64,000 nt of DNA from Tepidiforma thermophila (GTDB lineage: Bacteria > Chloroflexota > Dehalococcoidia > Tepidiformales > Tepidiformaceae). Location: the NCBI RefSeq assembly GCF_002563855.1, contig NZ_PDJQ01000001.1:1984001-2048000 (forward strand), written 5' to 3'. Positions 37,167 through 46,374 of the stretch are shown here, in pieces. The notes beneath the pieces were generated by a model. The model was not told the origin of the DNA. It worked only from the letters and a program-made list of their open reading frames with translations, and did not search any database. The translations under genes and the position numbers were made by a program. Every line of letters starts with the position of its first letter. Position 1 is the first letter of the stretch.

Positions 37167-38696
37167 ATGCTGGCGATAACTGCGATTATCGTCGGCCTCG
37201 TGGGATTGCTGGTCGGGTTGGCGGCGGGCATCCTGTACCGCCGCCGCGTTACCGGGACATCACTGCTACAGGCAGAGGAACAGGCCAGCCGCATCCTCGC
37301 TGAGGCCGAAACGCGACAGAAGGAGCTCCTGCTCCAGGCGAAGGAAGAGACCCTCGCCCTCCGGAACTCCCTCGAGGCGGAGATGAAGGAGCGGCGGGCC
37401 GAAATCTCGCGTATCGAACAGCGCCTCGCGCAAAAAGAAGAGAACCTCGACCGAAAGCTCGAGGCGCTCGAGCGGCGGGAGCAATCGCTGCGGGACCGTG
37501 AAGCGCAGGTCGAACAACTCCGCGCGGAGGCAGAGGAGCTGCGGCAGCGGCAGGCGACCGAGCTCGAACGGGTCGCCAACCTGTCGGTCGAAGAAGCGCG
37601 GCAGCAGCTGCTGGCCGCCGTCGAGGTTGAGATTCGCGAAGAGGCGTCGCGCCGGGTCCGTGAAATGGAGAAGGAGGTCGAGGCGACCGCTGCCCAGCGT
37701 GCCCGGAAGATCCTCGCGACGGCAATCCAGCGATACACATCAGAGGTCACCGCCGAGACAACCGTCTCTGTTGTGCCGATCCCGAGTGATGACATGAAGG
37801 GCCGGATCATCGGCCGGGAGGGGCGCAACATCCGCGCGATTGAGGCGGCAACGGGCGTCGACCTGATCATTGACGACACGCCGGATGCCGTGACCGTCAG
37901 CGCGTTCGACCCCGTCCGGCGCGAGATCGCGCGGCAGGCCCTGACCATGCTGGTCCAGGATGGCCGTATTCACCCGACCCGCATCGAAGAGGCGGTCAAC
38001 CGCGCTCGACGCGACGTCGAGGCCACGATGATGGAGGCCGCCGAGTCGGCTGCGGTCGAAGCAGGCGTCCTCAATCTCCATCCCGAGATTCTCAAGATTT
38101 TCGGCCGCCTGAAGTACCGCACGAGCTATGGTCAGAATGTGATGCGCCACTCCATCGAAACGGCGCACATCGCCGCGATGATCGCGCAGGAAATCGGCGC
38201 CGACGTGGAAGTGGCGCGGGCCGGTGGATTCCTCCACGACCTCGGCAAGGCCGTTGACCACGAGGTCGAGGGGACCCACGCGCTCATCGGTGCAGATATT
38301 GCGCGTCGCTACAAGGTGAAGGAGGCGATCGCACACTGCATCGAGGCCCACCACGAAGAGGTAGAGCCGCGCACAGTGGAGGCGATCATTGTGATGATGG
38401 CCGATGCCATCTCCGGCGGGCGCCCGGGTGCGCGGCGCGAATCGCTCGAGGCGTACATCAAGCGGCTTGAGACGCTGGAAAACATCGCCAAGAGCTACAA
38501 GGGCGTTGAATCCGCCTTCGCCATCCAGGCGGGACGCGAGGTGCGCGTCATCGTAAAGCCTGAAATCGTCGATGACCTCGAGGCGATGCGCATCGCGCGC
38601 GACGTCAGCCAGAAGATCGAGGAGACGATGGAATACCCGGGCCAGATCAAGGTCACCGTGGTCCGGGAGACCCGGGCCACCGAGTACGCGCGGTAG
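37167..38696 (+). CDS. rny: Ribonuclease Y
   Basis: 509-residue membrane-anchored endoribonuclease that starts mRNA decay. A single N-terminal membrane helix ([21 protein letters not shown], 4-24) is followed by a long charged coiled coil (about 30-175), a KH RNA-binding domain ([28 protein letters not shown], about 210-240) and an HD domain with [15 protein letters not shown] and the metal site [14 protein letters not shown] (about 352-362). The length is standard. GGAG lies before ATG. Next gene is ymdB, as in Bacillus. Confidence 0.97.
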   Translation: MLAITAIIVGLVGLLVGLAAGILYRRRVTGTSLLQAEEQASRILAEAETRQKELLLQAKEETLALRNSLEAEMKERRAEISRIEQRLAQKEENLDRKLEALERREQSLRDREAQVEQLRAEAEELRQRQATELERVANLSVEEARQQLLAAVEVEIREEASRRVREMEKEVEATAAQRARKILATAIQRYTSEVTAETTVSVVPIPSDDMKGRIIGREGRNIRAIEAATGVDLIIDDTPDAVTVSAFDPVRREIARQALTMLVQDGRIHPTRIEEAVNRARRDVEATMMEAAESAAVEAGVLNLHPEILKIFGRLKYRTSYGQNVMRHSIETAHIAAMIAQEIGADVEVARAGGFLHDLGKAVDHEVEGTHALIGADIARRYKVKEAIAHCIEAHHEEVEPRTVEAIIVMMADAISGGRPGARRESLEAYIKRLETLENIAKSYKGVESAFAIQAGREVRVIVKPEIVDDLEAMRIARDVSQKIEETMEYPGQIKVTVVRETRATEYAR

Positions 38697-38703
38697 GAGC
38701 GCG

Positions 38704-39471
38704 ATGCGGCTGCTGTTCCTCGGCGACATTGTCGGCAGCGCCGGCCGGGAGGCGGTCATCCGCGCCCTGCCGGCGCTGCGGGCCGAGCTGAAACTCGATT
38801 ATGTAGTCGCTAACGGCGAGAACTGCTCCGGCGGAAAGGGGCTGATTCCCCGCCATGCCGATGCCCTGTTCGCCGCCGGCGTCGATGTCATCACCGGGGG
38901 AAATCACACCTTTCAGCACCGGGAGCTCTACCCCTACCTGGAATCAACGCCCGGAATCACGCGCCCGCTGAACTATCCTCCCGGCGCTCCCGGGCGCGGA
39001 ATCGCAGAGTGCGGCGACCTGGTGGTCATCAACCTGATCGGGCGGGCCTTCATGCCGGCTCACTACGACGACCCGTTCCGCGCGGTGGATGCGGCCCTGG
39101 CCGGGATGTCGGCAAACCGGTTCATCGTGGTTGACTTTCATGCCGAAGCAACCAGTGAGAAGCAGGCGATGGGCTGGCACCTCGACGGCCGCGTGACCTT
39201 TGTCGTCGGGACGCATACCCATGTGCCGACGGCGGATTGCCGCCTGCTGCGGCACGGAACCGCCTACTGCACCGACGCCGGGATGTGCGGTGCCCGCGAC
39301 TCGGTCATCGGGGACGATATCCAGGCGGTGCTCAGCAAGTTCCTGACGCAAATGCCGACACGCCTGGCACCGGCGGAGGGGCCGGCGGTAATTAACGGGG
39401 TCCTGGTCGAGGCCGACGACACGACCCGCCGCGCCCTCCAGATCGAGCGGGTTGACCGGGAGGTCAGCTGA
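38704..39471 (+). CDS. ymdB: YmdB-type metallophosphoesterase
   Basis: 255 residues of the YmdB/TIGR00282 family, in Bacillus a phosphodiesterase reported to hydrolyse 2',3'-cyclic nucleotides and to affect RNase Y-dependent gene expression. Metal ligands: MRLLFLGDIVGSAGREA (Asp), VVANGENCSGGKG (Asn, Glu), GGNHTF, IVVDFHAE, GTHTHVPTADCR. ATG 38704 is 8 bases after the rny stop, with AGGAG. The coupling with rny supports a shared RNA-decay role. Confidence 0.93.
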   Translation: MRLLFLGDIVGSAGREAVIRALPALRAELKLDYVVANGENCSGGKGLIPRHADALFAAGVDVITGGNHTFQHRELYPYLESTPGITRPLNYPPGAPGRGIAECGDLVVINLIGRAFMPAHYDDPFRAVDAALAGMSANRFIVVDFHAEATSEKQAMGWHLDGRVTFVVGTHTHVPTADCRLLRHGTAYCTDAGMCGARDSVIGDDIQAVLSKFLTQMPTRLAPAEGPAVINGVLVEADDTTRRALQIERVDREVS

Positions 39472-39472
39472 C

Positions 39473-40333
39473 GTGGCGATCGGCGACTTCCACCTGCACT
39501 CGACAGCCTCCGATGGCGTCCACAGCCCGACCTGGGTCATGGAGCGCGCTGCCGCCAACGGCGTCCGCGTGCTCTCGCTGACCGACCACGACACGACCGA
39601 CGGCCTCCCGGAAGCTGCGACGGCTGCCGCCCGGCTGGGCCTGCGGCTCATCCCGGGCGTCGAAATCAGCACCGAGGTCGGGAAGGCGGACGTTCACCTG
39701 CTCGGGTTCGGCTTCGACCCGGCCGGCAGACGGCTGCAGGAGTTCTTCCGCTGGCAACGCGAGGGCCGGCTCGCCCGCGTGGAGAAGATCGTCCGCATCC
39801 TTCGCGAGCACGGCATGCCGCTCGAAACGAAACGAGTGTTCGAGATCGCCGGCGAGGCGACGGTCGGGCGGCCCCACGTCGCGCGCGCGCTCGTCGAGAA
39901 GGGGTACGTGGCGAGCGTCCAGGAGGCATTCGACCGCTGGCTCGGCAATGGAAAGCCGGCCGACGTCAATCGGGAGAAACTCGACCCGAAGGACGCCATC
40001 GCCATCATCCGCGAGCACGGGGGCGTCGTGTTTGTCGCGCACCCGGCGTACATCGGCGAGGACTACCCGGAGGTCATCCGGTATCTTCGGGACCTCGGCG
40101 CTGCCGGCATCGAAACCTACTACAAGCACTACGGGCCGGAGGTCGTCGCTTCCCACGCTGCGCTGGCTGCTGAGCTGAACATGATGACCTCGGGGGGCAG
40201 CGACTACCACGGCCTCGGCAACCCTGACGACCGCGACATCGGCGATATCCCGTTTCCCGACGACCGGGTGGACGCGTTTGTCCGATTCATCGATGCGAAC
40301 TGCGCCTGCGGCGCCATGGAGGGAGCCCTGTGA
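39473..40333 (+). CDS. PHP-domain phosphoesterase (TrpH/YciV-like)
   Basis: 286 residues. PHP motifs: [11 protein letters not shown] at the start, [46 protein letters not shown] and TSGGSDYHG. This pattern matches the RNase AM/TrpH group, reported to act on 3',5'-bisphosphonucleotides and short RNA 5' ends. GTG 39473 follows GGGAGG with eight bases spacing. Its stop overlaps fabZ by GTGA. Placement after rny-ymdB suggests RNA end metabolism. Confidence 0.86.
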   Translation: MAIGDFHLHSTASDGVHSPTWVMERAAANGVRVLSLTDHDTTDGLPEAATAAARLGLRLIPGVEISTEVGKADVHLLGFGFDPAGRRLQEFFRWQREGRLARVEKIVRILREHGMPLETKRVFEIAGEATVGRPHVARALVEKGYVASVQEAFDRWLGNGKPADVNREKLDPKDAIAIIREHGGVVFVAHPAYIGEDYPEVIRYLRDLGAAGIETYYKHYGPEVVASHAALAAELNMMTSGGSDYHGLGNPDDRDIGDIPFPDDRVDAFVRFIDANCACGAMEGAL

Positions 40334-40770
40334 CCATCGACATCGAAGAGATCGAGCGGATCATCCCGCACCGCTACCCGTTCCTGCTGGTCGACCGGGT
40401 GATCGAAATCGAAGAAGGGCGCCGCGGCGTCGGCATCAAGAATGTCACCGCGAACGAGTGGTTCTTCGAAGGTCACTTCCCCGGCCGCAAGATCATGCCC
40501 GGCGTGCTGATTGTGGAAGCGCTCGCCCAGGTTGCAGCCGTGACCCTGCTCCGCGGAGCCGATACCGGCGGCAAACTGCCGCTCTTCGGGGGCATTGAAC
40601 AGCTCCGGTTCCGGCGGCCGGTGGTGCCTGGCGACCAGCTTCGGCTGGAGTTTGAACTCGAGAAGATGCGCGGGCCGGTCGGCAAAGGCCGTGTGCGGGC
40701 TACCGTCGACGGCCAGGTTGCGGCCGAGGGCAGCATCACCTTCGCCCTGGCCGACCCGACGGGAGCATGA
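40330..40770 (+). CDS. fabZ: 3-hydroxyacyl-[ACP] dehydratase FabZ
   Basis: 146-residue hot-dog fold enzyme; dehydrates 3-hydroxyacyl-ACP in fatty acid elongation. [13 protein letters not shown], the catalytic His in [23 protein letters not shown] with the Glu in VEAL, and [12 protein letters not shown] are all typical. Starts at GTG within the previous stop. It is isolated from other fab genes. Confidence 0.94.
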   Translation: MTIDIEEIERIIPHRYPFLLVDRVIEIEEGRRGVGIKNVTANEWFFEGHFPGRKIMPGVLIVEALAQVAAVTLLRGADTGGKLPLFGGIEQLRFRRPVVPGDQLRLEFELEKMRGPVGKGRVRATVDGQVAAEGSITFALADPTGA

Positions 40771-40779
40771 ACGCCCTGG

Positions 40780-40788
40780 TGCTATACT
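40780..40788 (+). promoter_or_regulatory. Extended -10 promoter for prfA
   Basis: TGCTATACT is a near-perfect extended -10 element (TGnTATAAT type). No good -35 box is seen 16-18 bases upstream, as expected for this promoter class. Predicted start near 40795, leaving a leader of about 56 bases to prfA. Confidence 0.55.
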
Positions 40789-40808
40789 GAAAGCGAAGTG
40801 AATCTCCC

Positions 40809-40833
40809 GGCGGTCCGCCCACGGCGGACCGTC
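40809..40833 (+). other. Strong hairpin in the prfA leader
   Basis: GGTCCGCC (40812-40819) and GGCGGACC (40823-40830) pair perfectly with a CAC triloop, extended by three more pairs outside to about 11 bp. It lies between the extended -10 promoter and the prfA ATG. It could terminate read-through from fabZ or control prfA; there is no T-run. Confidence 0.5.
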
Positions 40834-40850
40834 ATCGTGTTCCGGAACCC

Positions 40851-41927
40851 ATGGATGCAAATGTCCTGGCCCAGCTGGAGCGGGTGAACGCCCGCTACGA
40901 CGAACTGACCGCCGAGATGGGGCGGCCGGAGGTCGCTGCCGATTTCGAGGCCGTCAGCAAGCTGGCGAAGGAACGCGCCGAGATTGAGCCTATCGTCGAG
41001 GTATTCCGCGAATATCGCTCCGCGCAGGAAGATGCGGGCAGCGCCCGCGCGCTCCTGCAGGAGGCGGACCCGGAGATGAAGGAGCTGGCGCAGGAGGAGC
41101 TCGAGGACGCCGAGCGCCGGATGCACGAACTGGAGCAGCGACTGAAACGGATGCTGCTGCCGAAGGACCCCCGCGACAGCCGGAACGTCATCGTCGAAAT
41201 CCGCGCAGGGGCCGGTGGCGAAGAGGCTGCGCTGTTTGCGCACGAGCTATTCCGCATGTACCAGCGGTACGCCGAGCGGAAAGGCTGGCAGACGGAAATC
41301 CTGAGCGCCTCGGAGTCCGACAAGGGCGGCTTCAAGGAGGTCGTGTTCGAGGTGCGGGGCGAGGGCGCCTACTCGCGGTTGAAATACGAGAGCGGCGTCC
41401 ACCGCGTGCAGCGCGTCCCGGAGACGGAGGCCCAGGGGCGGATCCACACCTCAACAGCGACGGTTGCGGTGCTTCCCGAGGCTGAAGAGGTCGACGTGGA
41501 CATCGACGAGAAAGACCTGCGGGTCGACATCTTTCACTCCTCCGGAGCGGGGGGCCAGAACGTCAACAAGGTCGCGACAGCGGTGCGCATCACGCACATT
41601 CCCACCGGGATCGTGGTGGTTTGCCAGGACGAGCGGTCGCAGCTCAAAAACCGGATTAAAGCGATGACCCACCTCCGCTCACGGCTGTTCGACCTCGAGC
41701 AGCAGAAGCTGGAGGCCGAACTCACGGCAAACCGCCGGAGCCAGGTCGGGACGGGCGATCGGAGCGAGAAGATCCGGACCTACAACTTCCCGCAAGATCG
41801 GATCACCGACCACCGCATCGGCCTGACGGTACACAACATCTCCCAGCGGCTGGACGGCGACCTCGACGACATCATTGACGCCGTGGCGACTGCCGACGAG
41901 GCGGCGCGCCTCGAAGCGATGGCATGA
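40851..41927 (+). CDS. prfA: Peptide chain release factor 1
   Basis: 358 residues; reads UAA and UAG stop codons and triggers peptide release. The GGQ motif is at 234-236 in [19 protein letters not shown]. The codon-recognition PxT-type tripeptide lies in the middle domain ([23 protein letters not shown], with PET as the stop-codon reader). A helical N-terminal domain and C-terminal [12 protein letters not shown] complete it. RF1 rather than RF2 by length, lack of an in-frame frameshift and neighbour prmC. Overlaps prmC by ATGA. Confidence 0.96.
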   Translation: MDANVLAQLERVNARYDELTAEMGRPEVAADFEAVSKLAKERAEIEPIVEVFREYRSAQEDAGSARALLQEADPEMKELAQEELEDAERRMHELEQRLKRMLLPKDPRDSRNVIVEIRAGAGGEEAALFAHELFRMYQRYAERKGWQTEILSASESDKGGFKEVVFEVRGEGAYSRLKYESGVHRVQRVPETEAQGRIHTSTATVAVLPEAEEVDVDIDEKDLRVDIFHSSGAGGQNVNKVATAVRITHIPTGIVVVCQDERSQLKNRIKAMTHLRSRLFDLEQQKLEAELTANRRSQVGTGDRSEKIRTYNFPQDRITDHRIGLTVHNISQRLDGDLDDIIDAVATADEAARLEAMA

Positions 41928-42745
41928 ACGCCCGAGAGGTGGCGGGGGCTGCGGCCCGGCGGCTGGAGGCGGCCGGGCTGGAAGACGCCCGATTCGAGGC
42001 GGAGGTCCTGGTGCGCGAGGCGGCCGGCATCTCGCGGGCAGCGTATTTTGCCGGGGCCGTGCTCGAGGGCGAAGCTCGCCGGCGGCTGGAGGCATGGCTG
42101 GAGCGGCGGGAACGGCGCGAACCCCTGGCGTATATCACCGGCTGGCGCGAGTTCTACGGACGCCGGTTCGCCATCGGGCAGGGCGTGCTTATTCCGAGGC
42201 CGGAGACGGAGCTGCTCGTCGAGGTTGCCCTCAGGGAGCTCAGTGCGACGCCCGGGTCGGCGGTGGTGGAGGTCGGCACGGGAAGCGGGGCAATCGCCGT
42301 TTCCATCGCTGCCGAGGCTCCCGGGACGCCGGTCACCGCGACCGATATCAGCCGGGAGGCGCTCCGCTTTGCAGCGCTGAACGCCGCTGCCCACGCGCCA
42401 TGGGTCCACTTTGTGCGCGGTGACCTCGCCGCGCCAGTCCGCCGGGCAGATGTCGTGCTCGCGAACCTCCCGTACATCCCTTCGCCGGAGATCGAAGCGC
42501 TCGAGCCGGAGGTGAGTCGCTGGGAGCCGCGGGTCGCGCTCGACGGGGGCCCGGACGGGCTCGCCCTCATCCGTGCGCTCGTCGCCGACTGCGCCGGACG
42601 GCTCCGCCCGCGTCTGCTCGCCCTGGAAGTGGGCTTCGGGCAGGCCGAAGCGGTTGCGACGCTGGGCCAGGCCACCGGTGCGCAGGCGACGTGCATCCCC
42701 GACCTGGCCGGGATTGACCGGGTGGTGTGCCTGCGGTGGGAGTAA
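41924..42745 (+). CDS. prmC: Release factor glutamine N5-methyltransferase
   Basis: 273 residues; methylates the GGQ glutamine of release factors. N-terminal helical domain ([17 protein letters not shown]) then SAM domain with [47 protein letters not shown] and the catalytic loop [11 protein letters not shown]. The loop reads NLPY where most PrmC proteins have NPPY. The prfA-prmC pair with a four-base overlap is the classical arrangement. Confidence 0.94.
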   Translation: MNAREVAGAAARRLEAAGLEDARFEAEVLVREAAGISRAAYFAGAVLEGEARRRLEAWLERRERREPLAYITGWREFYGRRFAIGQGVLIPRPETELLVEVALRELSATPGSAVVEVGTGSGAIAVSIAAEAPGTPVTATDISREALRFAALNAAAHAPWVHFVRGDLAAPVRRADVVLANLPYIPSPEIEALEPEVSRWEPRVALDGGPDGLALIRALVADCAGRLRPRLLALEVGFGQAEAVATLGQATGAQATCIPDLAGIDRVVCLRWE

Positions 42746-43533
42746 AGCTGGTCGCTCTCGACATTGATGGCACGGTGATCCCGCCGGGCCATCCCGACGG
42801 AGACCACCTGCCCCCGGCAGCAGTCCGCGATGCGGTATCGAAGCTGACAGCTGCCGGGATCGCGGTCGTACTGGCCAGCGGGCGGATGTTCCCTGGCACC
42901 CGTCGGGTCGCACGCGAGCTGCGGCTCATCACGCCGGTGGTCTGCCAGCAGGGGTGTTCCGTCCATCGTCTCGACGGTGAGATGCTCCACCTCTTTCCCA
43001 TCGAGCGGCAGCTGGCGATCGACATCATCAACTTCGCGCGCGAACGCGGGCTGGACTACGAATGGTTCAACCCGGTGCGGTACATCGCGAATCGGCCGTC
43101 TGCGGCAACCCGCCGTTACGGTGAAGTGAGCGGCATCGAACCGGAATACCGGCCCGACCCCGAGTTCTCCGGCGTGGTGCCGACCGGGGTGGGCATCATC
43201 TCCGACGCCGAGCGGGCCGGCGAGATCCACCGCGAACTCGTGGCGCGGTACGGCGAGCGCCTGCACGTGCTGGACTTCCCGGAGGTGACCGTAGCGGTAG
43301 CGCCGGAGGCGAACAAGGGACACGCCCTCTCGCTCATCTGCGCCGATTTCGGCATCGACCGGCACGACGTCGTTGCCGTAGGGGACAGCGTGAACGACGC
43401 GGCCATGCTGGCCTGGGCCGGGCTCGGCGCCGCGATGGCACACGCCGACCCGTACGCCCGCGACGCCGCCGACATCATCCTTGAGCCCGGCGAGAATTCC
43501 CTTGCGGCCTTCCTCGAGTCGCTCGTCCGCTAG
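42727..43533 (+). CDS. HAD-superfamily hydrolase (Cof type)
   Basis: 268 residues of the Cof/type IIB HAD phosphatase family. Motif I VALDIDGTV (nucleophile Asp), motif II LASGRMF, a large cap with TPVVCQQGCSVHRLDGEML, then motif III in VAPEANKGHAL and motif IV GDSVNDAAMLAWAG. Substrate unknown (sugar phosphates or cofactors are typical). It starts at GTG 42727 or GTG 42736 within the end of prmC. Its 3' end overlaps the convergent gene by four bases. Confidence 0.86.
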   Translation: MPAVGVKLVALDIDGTVIPPGHPDGDHLPPAAVRDAVSKLTAAGIAVVLASGRMFPGTRRVARELRLITPVVCQQGCSVHRLDGEMLHLFPIERQLAIDIINFARERGLDYEWFNPVRYIANRPSAATRRYGEVSGIEPEYRPDPEFSGVVPTGVGIISDAERAGEIHRELVARYGERLHVLDFPEVTVAVAPEANKGHALSLICADFGIDRHDVVAVGDSVNDAAMLAWAGLGAAMAHADPYARDAADIILEPGENSLAAFLESLVR

Positions 43534-44126
43534 CTCGGGTCGATGCGGTGCCAGACCCGCATCAGCACCAGCCCAATCGCGAAGACCCCGAGCAGCAGGC
43601 CTCCAACCGGCACAATGGTCCCGGTCCAGTCGATGCCAGCGGCCGATTCGTCTTCGGCCGGCGGCGCGGCCAGCTGCCCGGTCAGGGCGCGGATGCGTTC
43701 GACGAGTTCGCGTTCAGACATGGTCTGTGTCTTTCCATCGACGCGGGCAGCCTGGCCGTCCTGCAGGATGAACACCGCCCCGCTCCCGGGCCAGGCTGGG
43801 GTGCCGTCGGCTACGGCCAGGAACGCGAGCACGCGGGCCTCGGCCGGGAGTTCGGCGGGGGCACAATCGGCAAGGTCGCGGGGTTCGGCCGGAAGGTGCA
43901 CAGCCTGGCGGGTGACGGTGCCCTTAAGGAACGCCTCCGGAACGATTTGCGGTCCGTCAGCCACGCGAACGACCTTCCCAAGCACGATGACGTTGGCGGC
44001 GAGGACGGCTGTGTCGGGGGCGGCCGGGTCGACCTCGAGGCAGGGGCCGGCGGCACCAGCCGGGACAGCCGGTGCCGCCGCAATGAGCAGCACGAGCAGG
44101 AGGAAGCTAGGTGCCAGCCTGCGCAA
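43530..44126 (-). CDS. Secreted protein with C-terminal membrane anchor, unknown function
   Basis: 198 residues from TTG 44126, inside the guaB3 3' end. The N terminus is a clear signal peptide (LRRLAPSFLLLVLLIAAAPAVPAG), followed by an exported domain with two Cys (PCLEVD, LADCAP), and a C-terminal helix IVPVGGLLLGVFAIGLVLMRVW with a short basic tail, giving an outside-facing anchored protein. The pattern 'ADVIVLGKV ... LKGTV ... LAFLAV' vaguely recalls NTR/TIMP-like OB folds. No ATG or GTG fits better, so the start is uncertain. Function unknown. Confidence 0.6.
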   Translation of the reverse strand: MRRLAPSFLLLVLLIAAAPAVPAGAAGPCLEVDPAAPDTAVLAANVIVLGKVVRVADGPQIVPEAFLKGTVTRQAVHLPAEPRDLADCAPAELPAEARVLAFLAVADGTPAWPGSGAVFILQDGQAARVDGKTQTMSERELVERIRALTGQLAAPPAEDESAAGIDWTGTIVPVGGLLLGVFAIGLVLMRVWHRIDPS

Positions 44127-45330
44127 ACTGGTAAATCTTGCCTTCGGTCTTAATAGCCGGGGCGATGACCATTTCGGCCTTCTGAAACTCCTTGATGGTC
44201 CGGGCGCCGCACATACCCATCGCCGTGCGCAGGGCGCCGACCAGGTTTTCCGTTCCATCGGTGCGGCTTGTGGGCCCATACAGGAGCTTTTGGAGCGTGG
44301 TATTCACGCCGACTGCAACGCGGGTGCCGCGCGGCAGGTGGGCGTGCGGCGTCGCCATGCCCCAGTGGTAGCCGCGCCCCGGGGCCTCGGTAGTGGCAGC
44401 AAAGGGCGACCCCATCATGACCCCATCGGCGCCGGCCGCGAAGCACTTGCAAACATCACCGCCGGTGCGGATGCCGCCGTCGGTGATGATTGGAACGTAG
44501 CGGCCGCTCTCCTTGAAGTAGTAGTCGCGGGCGGCAGCGCAGTCGATGGTGGCGGTCACCTGCGGGACGCCGATGCCAAGCACCTCGCGGCTGGTGCAGG
44601 CTGCGCCGGGGCCCACGCCCACCAGGACCGCGGCCACGCCAGTCCGCATCAACTCAAGCGTCGCCTCGAAGCCGACGGTGTTCCCGACGACAACCGGGAT
44701 GTGGATCTCCTTGACCAGCTTCTCGAAGCGGAGGCCTTCGACACTGGTCGACACGTGGCGCGCGGTCGTGACGGTGCTCTGGACTACGAGAATATCCGCG
44801 CCAGCCTCCTGGATCAGCGGGGCCCAGCGCTTGGTGTTCATGGGAGTTACTGAGACTGCCGCCACAGCACCGCCGGCCTTAATTTCCTGGATGCGGCGCC
44901 GGATCAGGTCTTCGCGAATCGGTTGCTGGTATGCGTGCTGGAGCAGGGCGGTGGCCTCATCGCGGCTGACCGACGCTACCTCCTGCAGGATGGAGCCGGG
45001 GTCGTCGTACTTCGTCCAGACTCCCTCAAGGTTAAGGACAGCGAGGCCGCCAGCCTTGTGCATGGCAATGGCGAACGAGGGGTCGACAACGGCGTCCATC
45101 GCCGAGGCGAGGAAGGGGATAGCGAAATGGTGCGGGCCGATATCGAGGCCGAGCTCCGTCAGCTCGGGATTGATGGTGACGGTGCCGGGAACGATTGCGA
45201 CTTCATCGAAGCCGTATGCGCGTCGCAGCTGTTTGAAGGTCGGAACGGGCTGGTCCCCGTCCGGGTACGGCGCAGGGCCGCGCTCCGGCTCATCGGAGGC
45301 GGCGGACGAGAGGTTCACAGCAGTACTCAA
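44107..45330 (-). CDS. guaB3: IMP dehydrogenase family protein, GuaB3 type
   Basis: 407 residues of the IMPDH/GMP reductase barrel family without the CBS pair: the frame goes directly from the N-terminal strand region (FDEVAIVPGTVTINP) to DILVVQSTVTT. The catalytic loop GVGPGAACTSREVLGIGVPQ carries the Cys (residue 245) and Thr; PIITDGGIRTGGDVCKCFAAGADGVMMGSPFAATTEAPG binds the phosphate. GuaB3 proteins occur in actinobacteria and cyanobacteria; whether this one oxidises IMP or reduces GMP cannot be told from sequence. A good promoter precedes it. Confidence 0.88.
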   Translation of the reverse strand: MSTAVNLSSAASDEPERGPAPYPDGDQPVPTFKQLRRAYGFDEVAIVPGTVTINPELTELGLDIGPHHFAIPFLASAMDAVVDPSFAIAMHKAGGLAVLNLEGVWTKYDDPGSILQEVASVSRDEATALLQHAYQQPIREDLIRRRIQEIKAGGAVAAVSVTPMNTKRWAPLIQEAGADILVVQSTVTTARHVSTSVEGLRFEKLVKEIHIPVVVGNTVGFEATLELMRTGVAAVLVGVGPGAACTSREVLGIGVPQVTATIDCAAARDYYFKESGRYVPIITDGGIRTGGDVCKCFAAGADGVMMGSPFAATTEAPGRGYHWGMATPHAHLPRGTRVAVGVNTTLQKLLYGPTSRTDGTENLVGALRTAMGMCGARTIKEFQKAEMVIAPAIKTEGKIYQFAQAGT

Positions 45331-45389
45331 TTCAGCGCAATCCCGGGGCTAGAATTGCGGCCTGTCGGGCGGCCGCGGCGTTGTTCTCG

Positions 45390-45418
45390 AGTGTAGGAGG
45401 GCAGGATTGACGGGTCAA
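45390..45418 (-). promoter_or_regulatory. Sigma70-type promoter for guaB3
   Basis: On the minus strand TTGACC (45418-45413), exactly 17 bases, TACACT (45395-45390). Transcription would start near 45383, about 50 bases before guaB3. The -35 box lies in a 12-base palindrome TTGAC-GG-GTCAA (45407-45418), a possible operator. Confidence 0.6.
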
Positions 45419-45474
45419 CACAAATTCGATTCGCGGGAGCCGCTTATGTGCAATAGCTTCGATTGGACGGTTCG

Positions 45475-46314
45475 ATGACGAGCTGGCATCCCGGGCTGTA
45501 CGTGGTCGCCACTCCGCTGGGGAACCTGGGCGACCTTTCTCCCAGGGCCCAGGAGACGCTCCGGCTGGCCTCGCTCATCGCGGCCGAGGATACCCGCATA
45601 ACGGGCCGGCTGGCGCGTGCGGCCGGGAGCACAGCGCGGCTGGTCAGCCTGACGGAGTTCAATGTCGTAGAGCGAATTCCCGAGGTGCTCGAGGCCGCCG
45701 CCGCGGGCATCGCCGTGCTTGCATCGGACGCCGGGACCCCTGGAATTTGTGACCCGGGAGGTCGCCTCGTCGCGGCGGCGCACCGGGCTGGCGTGCGCGT
45801 GGTGCCCGTCCCGGGGCCCTCAGCGCTCGCGGCCGCGCTCTCAGTCGCGGGGTTCGATGCGGCGGTGGCAGTCTTCGCTGGCTTCCTGCCGCGTAAACCA
45901 GGAGAGCGCCGGTCGATGCTTGCGCGACTCGCCGGGCCGGACCGCGTCGTCGTCTGCTTCGAGGCGCCGGGGAGGGTCGGCGCCCTGCTCCGCGATGCAG
46001 CAGAGGTCCTTGGCGACCCCGAAGCGGTCGTGTGCAGGGAGCTGACCAAGATGCACGAGGAGGTTGTGCGCGGGCGGGCAGCGGAGCTGGCGGACCGATT
46101 CGCCGCTGCGCGCGGGGAGTGCACCGTGGTCATCGGCCCGACCGAGGAGGCCCCGGCCGCAGCTGACGCCCACGGGCTCCTGGCCGCGTTCAGGCGCGCC
46201 GGGGCGCGCCGGGGCGCGGCGGCGGCCGAGGTGTCCCGCCTGACCGGGGCGCCCCGGGGAGAGCTGTACGCAGCATGGGACCGGCTGGACGGCGGGGAGC
46301 ACGCACCTGGCTGA
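45475..46314 (+). CDS. rsmI: 16S rRNA (cytidine(1402)-2'-O)-methyltransferase
   Basis: 279 residues, tetrapyrrole-methylase fold. LYVVATPLGNLGDLSPRAQETL at the N terminus, LIAAEDTRITGRL, VLASDAGTPGICDPGGRLV (SAM pocket), VPVPGPSALAAALSVAGF and VVCFEAPGRV are the RsmI signatures. ATG 45475 preferred over TTG 45463 because GGACGG precedes it. Followed 60 bases later by metG; in Bacillus the homologue yabC is likewise near metS. Confidence 0.94.
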   Translation: MTSWHPGLYVVATPLGNLGDLSPRAQETLRLASLIAAEDTRITGRLARAAGSTARLVSLTEFNVVERIPEVLEAAAAGIAVLASDAGTPGICDPGGRLVAAAHRAGVRVVPVPGPSALAAALSVAGFDAAVAVFAGFLPRKPGERRSMLARLAGPDRVVVCFEAPGRVGALLRDAAEVLGDPEAVVCRELTKMHEEVVRGRAAELADRFAAARGECTVVIGPTEEAPAAADAHGLLAAFRRAGARRGAAAAEVSRLTGAPRGELYAAWDRLDGGEHAPG

Positions 46315-46374
46315 GCGGCGGCAGCATACCGCCGGTGTGGTAGGATTTGGTCGACTCCTTTCCCCAGGTGAACC

